From the NCBI GenBank assembly GCA_002423325.1, contig DIVQ01000208.1, positions 72,883 through 82,213 on the forward strand: a stretch of DNA of 9,331 nucleotides, given 5' to 3'. The stretch comes from Anaerolineales bacterium UBA6128. GTDB taxonomy: Bacteria; Chloroflexota; Anaerolineae; UBA1429. A program made the translations under genes and the position numbers. Below the pieces are notes generated by a model. The model saw nothing but the letters and a program-made list of their open reading frames with translations. It did not search any database and was not told the origin of the DNA. This document shows positions 6,403-9,331 of this stretch, in pieces. The number at the start of each line of letters is the position of its first letter. Position 1 is the first letter of the stretch.

Positions 6403-6427
6403 GCTCGGCTTGCACAAGCCGCCGAGC
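6403..6427. promoter_or_regulatory. candidate operator, inverted repeat upstream of the GH172 promoter
   Basis: The core is a 16-bp dyad CGGCTTG-CA-CAAGCCG (6406-6421) with perfect 7-bp arms. It is nested in an outer GCTCGG/CCGAGC pair (6403-6408, 6422-6427). Its centre, 6413.5, is about 61.5 bp before the predicted transcript start (about 6475), a spacing at which classical activators such as CRP bind. The regulator is not encoded in the window. Confidence 0.4.
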
Positions 6428-6440
6428 TTGGGATTGCGGT

Positions 6441-6468
6441 TTGACGGCTGCTCGCGGCAGGGTATGAT
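6441..6468 (+). promoter_or_regulatory. sigma-70-type promoter of the GH172 / URO-D-like / oxidoreductase operon
   Basis: TTGACG (6441-6446), a 16-bp spacer, and TATGAT (6463-6468), a near-consensus -10. The predicted transcript start is near 6475, giving a leader of about 52 nt before ATG 6527. An in-frame ATGATG at 6464 lies inside the -10 box and so cannot be the start codon of this transcript. Confidence 0.65.
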
Positions 6469-6469
6469 G

Positions 6470-6484
6470 CTTTGCAGCGCAAAG
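6470..6484. promoter_or_regulatory. candidate repressor operator overlapping the transcript start
   Basis: Perfect inverted repeat CTTTGC-AGC-GCAAAG (6-bp arms, 3-bp centre) directly after the -10 box and covering the predicted start site. A repressor bound here would block initiation. It could instead form a small hairpin in the leader; a second dyad TGCTG-TG-CAGCA (6497-6508) lies just before the ribosome site. Confidence 0.4.
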
Positions 6485-6513
6485 ATACCGAGCGTATGCT
6501 GTGCAGCACAACA

Positions 6514-6520
6514 CGGGAGG
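6514..6520 (+). promoter_or_regulatory. ribosome binding site that fixes the GH172 start
   Basis: CGGGAGG ends six bases before ATG 6527. The long in-frame extension upstream has no comparable site and runs through the promoter, so 6527 is the start. Confidence 0.75.
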
Positions 6521-6526
6521 ACGAAC

Positions 6527-7609
6527 ATGGCGACATATAACGGGCTTGGCATGGGGATGGGCAATCTATCGCGCCTATCGCAGGCCGAATCGCGCTCGCT
6601 GAGTCCGGAGAACACCAACGGGGCCAAGGGCGGCGGCGGGATGGCCACCGAGGGTATGGGAGCGACCGCGGCGCGCGATCTGGGCCAGACTTGGAAGGTG
6701 GCGCCCTGCGTGCGGATCGAGCCGGGACAGACCTACGAACTCGCCGATATTGACGGCCCGGGCGCGATTCAGCAGATCTGGATGACCCCCACCGGCAACT
6801 GGCGTTTCAGCATTTTGCGCATCTACTGGGATGGGCAGGAACAACCCTCGGTCGAGTGTCCCGTGGGCGACTTTTTTGCGATGGGCTGGGGCAAATACGC
6901 GCAGCTGTCGTCGCTGGCGGTGTGTGTCAACCCGGGGAGCGCCTTTAACTGCTATTGGGAGATGCCTTTCCGCAAGCACTGCCGCATGACCTTTACCAAC
7001 ATGGCCGATGAGCACATGGTGCTGTACTACCAGATCAACTATACCCTCACGGACGTGCCTGAAGAGTGCGCCTACTTTCACGCGCAGTGGCGGCGCTCGA
7101 ACCCGCTGCCCTACAAGCAGGTGTACACAGTTCTGGACGGCGTGCGCGGTCAGGGCCACTATGTGGGCACCTACATGGCGTGGGGCGTCAACAACAATGG
7201 CTGGTGGGGCGAGGGCGAAATCAAGTTCTTCATGGACGGCGACAATCCCTTCCCAACCATCTGCGGAACCGGGACCGAAGACTATTTCTGCGGGTCCTAC
7301 AACTTTGAGAACCAGACCACGCACCAGTACCAGGAGTTCACCACCCCCTACGCGGGCCTGCATCAGGTGCTGCGACCCGATGGGCTGTACCAGTCGCAGC
7401 AGCGCTTCGGGCTGTACCGCTGGCACATCATGGATCCCATCCGCTTCAAGCGCGATCTGGCGGTCACCATCCAGGCGCTTGGCTGGCGCAGCTATCGTCG
7501 GTATCTGCCGATGCAGGACGACATCGCCTCGGTGGCCTACTGGTACCAGACGCTGCCCACCGCACCGTTCCCGGGTCTGCCGGATCGCGATACGCTCGAG
7601 GTGATCTGA
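6527..7609 (+). CDS. GH172 / DUF2961 family glycoside hydrolase-like protein
   Basis: 360-residue protein of the DUF2961 family, now GH172, whose studied members act on fructofuranose dianhydrides or D-arabinofuranosides. Hallmarks: N-terminus YNGLGMGMGNLSRLSQAESR, glycine-rich NGAKGGGGMATEGMG (31-45), GPGAIQQIWMT (77-87), GWWGEGEIKFFMDGD (225-239), GTGTEDYFCGSYNFE (247-261) and the C-terminal DDIASVAYWYQ (331-341). The glutamates in GEGE (229/231) and GTGTED (Glu251) are the likely catalytic pair, judged from memory of the family. Length fits a single-domain member. There is no signal peptide, so it should act in the cytoplasm on an imported or intracellular substrate. Its stop overlaps the start of the URO-D-like gene (TGATG). 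Family membership is firm; the exact glycoside is unknown. Confidence 0.88.
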   Translation: MATYNGLGMGMGNLSRLSQAESRSLSPENTNGAKGGGGMATEGMGATAARDLGQTWKVAPCVRIEPGQTYELADIDGPGAIQQIWMTPTGNWRFSILRIYWDGQEQPSVECPVGDFFAMGWGKYAQLSSLAVCVNPGSAFNCYWEMPFRKHCRMTFTNMADEHMVLYYQINYTLTDVPEECAYFHAQWRRSNPLPYKQVYTVLDGVRGQGHYVGTYMAWGVNNNGWWGEGEIKFFMDGDNPFPTICGTGTEDYFCGSYNFENQTTHQYQEFTTPYAGLHQVLRPDGLYQSQQRFGLYRWHIMDPIRFKRDLAVTIQALGWRSYRRYLPMQDDIASVAYWYQTLPTAPFPGLPDRDTLEVI

Positions 7610-8592
7610 TGACGACGTCGCGCGAGATCGCTCGCGGCAATATCGAGCACAGTCAGCCGGAACGCATCGGGCTGAACTTTAACCGCGGGCGCAGGAACGA
7701 TCTGGTGGAGTGCGGACTGGGTCCCTCGGCCACGTTCGAGCAGCGGCGCTGGGTGGAGGGCAACGTCGAGTACTATGACGATGAGTGGGGCAACATCTGG
7801 CATCGGTTGACGGGCGGGCGCTCCGGCGCTGAGATCTATGAGCCGGCAATCCGCGACTGGAGCCAACTCGGTACGCTGCGCAAGCCCGACTATGATAACC
7901 CGGCCCGCTACACAAAGGCGCGCAACGCTTTTGCCGCCGCGCCCGACCGGTTCCGTGTGGCGCATATGCCCGGCTGGGTCTTTGCCACCAGCCGGTACTT
8001 GCGCAAGATGGAGATCTATTTCGCCGACCTGATCGAGTACCGTAAAGAGATCGAGCAACTGCACGCGCTGGTGACTGACCAGTTGGTGCAGATGATCCGC
8101 ATGTATGCAGCGGTCGGCGCGGATGCGGTGTTCTACTGCGAGGACCTGGGAACACAGGATCGGGTGCTGATCGGCCCGCCGATGTGGCGCGACGTGTTTG
8201 CCAAACACTACCGACGGCTGACGAGCACGGCGCACGATCTGGGTCTCAAGGTCATCATGCACTCCTGCGGCTATAACTGGGCGTTGCTGGAGGACCTGGC
8301 CGAGTCCGGCATAGACTGCTTTCAGTTCGACCAGCCGGCCGTTTATGACCTGCAGGCACTGGCGGCGCTGCTCAAGCGGCGGCGCGTGGGATTGCTCTCT
8401 ACGCTCGACATCCAACGCGTGCTGCCCACCGGCGACCGAGCGTTGATCGAGGCGCACGCACAAGAGATGGTCGACACGTTCCGCGGCGGGCTGATCATGC
8501 GTACCTATCCGAGCCTCCAGGACATCGGCGTCGAGGAAGAGTGGGATCAGTGGGGCTATGAGGCAGTCCTGCAAGCCGCGGGGATTGCCTGA
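7609..8592 (+). CDS. uroporphyrinogen decarboxylase (URO-D) family protein, not a heme enzyme
   Basis: 327-residue TIM-barrel protein of the URO-D superfamily, closest in character to the cobalamin-dependent methyltransferase and uncharacterised branches. Visible features are ADAVFYCEDLGTQ (171-183), the HSCG motif (His218, Cys220) and a later Cys237 in GIDCFQFDQPA. Together they resemble the H-x-C...C zinc site of methyltransferases such as MtaA/MtbA. The arginine-rich N-terminal substrate loop of true heme-pathway URO-D is not seen, and no heme genes are nearby. It is translationally coupled to the GH172 gene and lies 36 bp before a Gfo/Idh/MocA oxidoreductase gene, arguing for a sugar-related role. 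No corrinoid-binding partner is present in the window. The reaction is unknown; demethylation of an O-methyl sugar is one speculative possibility. Confidence 0.8.
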   Translation: MTTSREIARGNIEHSQPERIGLNFNRGRRNDLVECGLGPSATFEQRRWVEGNVEYYDDEWGNIWHRLTGGRSGAEIYEPAIRDWSQLGTLRKPDYDNPARYTKARNAFAAAPDRFRVAHMPGWVFATSRYLRKMEIYFADLIEYRKEIEQLHALVTDQLVQMIRMYAAVGADAVFYCEDLGTQDRVLIGPPMWRDVFAKHYRRLTSTAHDLGLKVIMHSCGYNWALLEDLAESGIDCFQFDQPAVYDLQALAALLKRRRVGLLSTLDIQRVLPTGDRALIEAHAQEMVDTFRGGLIMRTYPSLQDIGVEEEWDQWGYEAVLQAAGIA

Positions 8593-8628
8593 TTCAGAGC
8601 GAACTCACCACATCAGGGAGGTACCGTC

Positions 8629-9331
8629 ATGCCTGAGGCAGGGCCGATCCGGATCGGCATCGTGGGGTTGGGGCGCGCGGGTTGGGGCATGCACTGCAAA
8701 GAGCTCGAGGCGCGCAAGGACAAGTTCACCCTTGTCGCCGCGTGCGACCTGATCGAGGAACGCCGCCAGATGGTGGCTGAGCGTTTCGGATGTCGTACGT
8801 ACGAGCGCGTTGAGGATCTGATTGCCGATGCGGACGTCGAACTGGTTGACGTGGCCACCCGCTCTCGCGATCACTTTCTGCACGCCAAGCTGGCGCTGCA
8901 GGCGCACAAACCGGTGTTTCTTGAAAAGCCAATGTGTACCAGCTTTGCTGAGGCCGACGCGCTTCGCGCGCTGGTGCCCTGGACCGCGCCGGTGTATGTG
9001 CGCCACAACCGCCGGTTTGACACCGGCTATCAGCAGGTGAGCGAGATCATCCACTCGGACGTACTGGGCGACGTGTATCAGGTCAAGGTGCGGGTGCACA
9101 ACTTTCAGCGTCGCGATGACTGGCAGACGTTGACCGAGTTCGGCGGCGGACAGCTCCTCAACTGGGGGCCGCACATGATCGACCACGGGCTCTGCCTGCT
9201 CGAGTCGCCGGTGGAGAGCATCTGGGGCGACCTCAAACGGGTGGCGGCTGTGGGCGATGCCGAGGATCACGTCAAGATCGTGATGCGCGGCGCGAATGGC
9301 CGCGTCGTGGATCTCGAAGTCAGTGGCGGGG
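8629..9331 (+). CDS. Gfo/Idh/MocA family NAD(P)-dependent oxidoreductase (partial, runs off the right edge)
   Basis: The first 234 residues of a cytoplasmic sugar or inositol dehydrogenase-like enzyme; the C-terminal third is beyond the window. The N-terminal Rossmann fold shows IRIGIVGLGRAGWG (7-20, GxGxxG). The family motif EKP (99-101) follows in VFLEKPMCTS and supplies the catalytic-site lysine. The substrate domain carries FGGGQLLNWGPHMIDHG (171-187), with His182, Asp185 and His186 in the family's GxHxxD-like position. ATG 8629 has AGGGAGGT (8615-8622) six bases upstream. Being third in the row after GH172 and URO-D-like genes, it probably oxidises or epimerises the released sugar. The family uses many substrates, so none is assigned. 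Confidence 0.9.
   Translation, partial: MPEAGPIRIGIVGLGRAGWGMHCKELEARKDKFTLVAACDLIEERRQMVAERFGCRTYERVEDLIADADVELVDVATRSRDHFLHAKLALQAHKPVFLEKPMCTSFAEADALRALVPWTAPVYVRHNRRFDTGYQQVSEIIHSDVLGDVYQVKVRVHNFQRRDDWQTLTEFGGGQLLNWGPHMIDHGLCLLESPVESIWGDLKRVAAVGDAEDHVKIVMRGANGRVVDLEVSGG

Noticed and set aside
6335..6526. N-terminal extension of the GH172 protein to an upstream start.
   Set aside because: It runs through the promoter, lacks a ribosome site, and is low-complexity Arg/Cys-rich; the family N-terminus begins at ATG 6527.
6575..8574. Two long minus-strand open frames opposite the GH172 and URO-D-like genes.
   Set aside because: Both are antisense shadows of genes with clear family motifs; neither has a ribosome site or domain.

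Overview
The DNA is GC-rich and densely coded, with short intergenic gaps, stop/start overlaps, purine-rich Shine-Dalgarno sites and sigma-70-like promoters, so it is bacterial chromosome. The mix of genes (ECF sigma factor with a large zinc-finger anti-sigma factor, compact mannonate dehydratase, GH172/DUF2961 enzyme, URO-D-like protein and Gfo/Idh/MocA oxidoreductase) resembles environmental Chloroflexota (Anaerolineae-like). That placement is inference from gene content; no marker gene is present.

Left block, + strand, 118-5389: a LysE-type exporter, a mannonate dehydratase (UxuA family), an ECF sigma factor, its membrane-bound zinc-finger anti-sigma factor, and a two-gene ABC-2 transporter (ATPase, permease). 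Sigma/anti-sigma and ATPase/permease overlap at their stop/start codons. All gaps are under about 70 bp, so the block may be read from the single promoter at 60-88, although a strong hairpin at 3578-3610 separates the regulators from the transporter. The likely logic is a surface-stress sensor pair next to a transporter, with sugar-acid catabolism upstream. A 23-bp bidirectional terminator (5419-5471) closes the block.

Middle, - strand, 5488-6108: a secreted protein of two SH3-like repeats. It has a clear promoter (6229-6257) and a structured 5' leader of about 110 nt whose last hairpin abuts the ribosome binding site. The 418 bp between this gene and the next (6109-6526) hold two divergent promoters, several inverted repeats and no credible gene.

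Right block, + strand, 6527 to the right edge: a GH172/DUF2961 enzyme, a URO-D-fold protein (overlapping stop/start) and a Gfo/Idh/MocA oxidoreductase cut by the window edge. They are read from a promoter at 6441-6468 flanked by candidate operators. None of the three starts with a signal peptide, so this looks like a cytoplasmic route acting on an imported furanoside or modified sugar. This is the least explained and most interesting part of the window.

No rRNA, tRNA, CRISPR array, insertion sequence or phage gene was seen.
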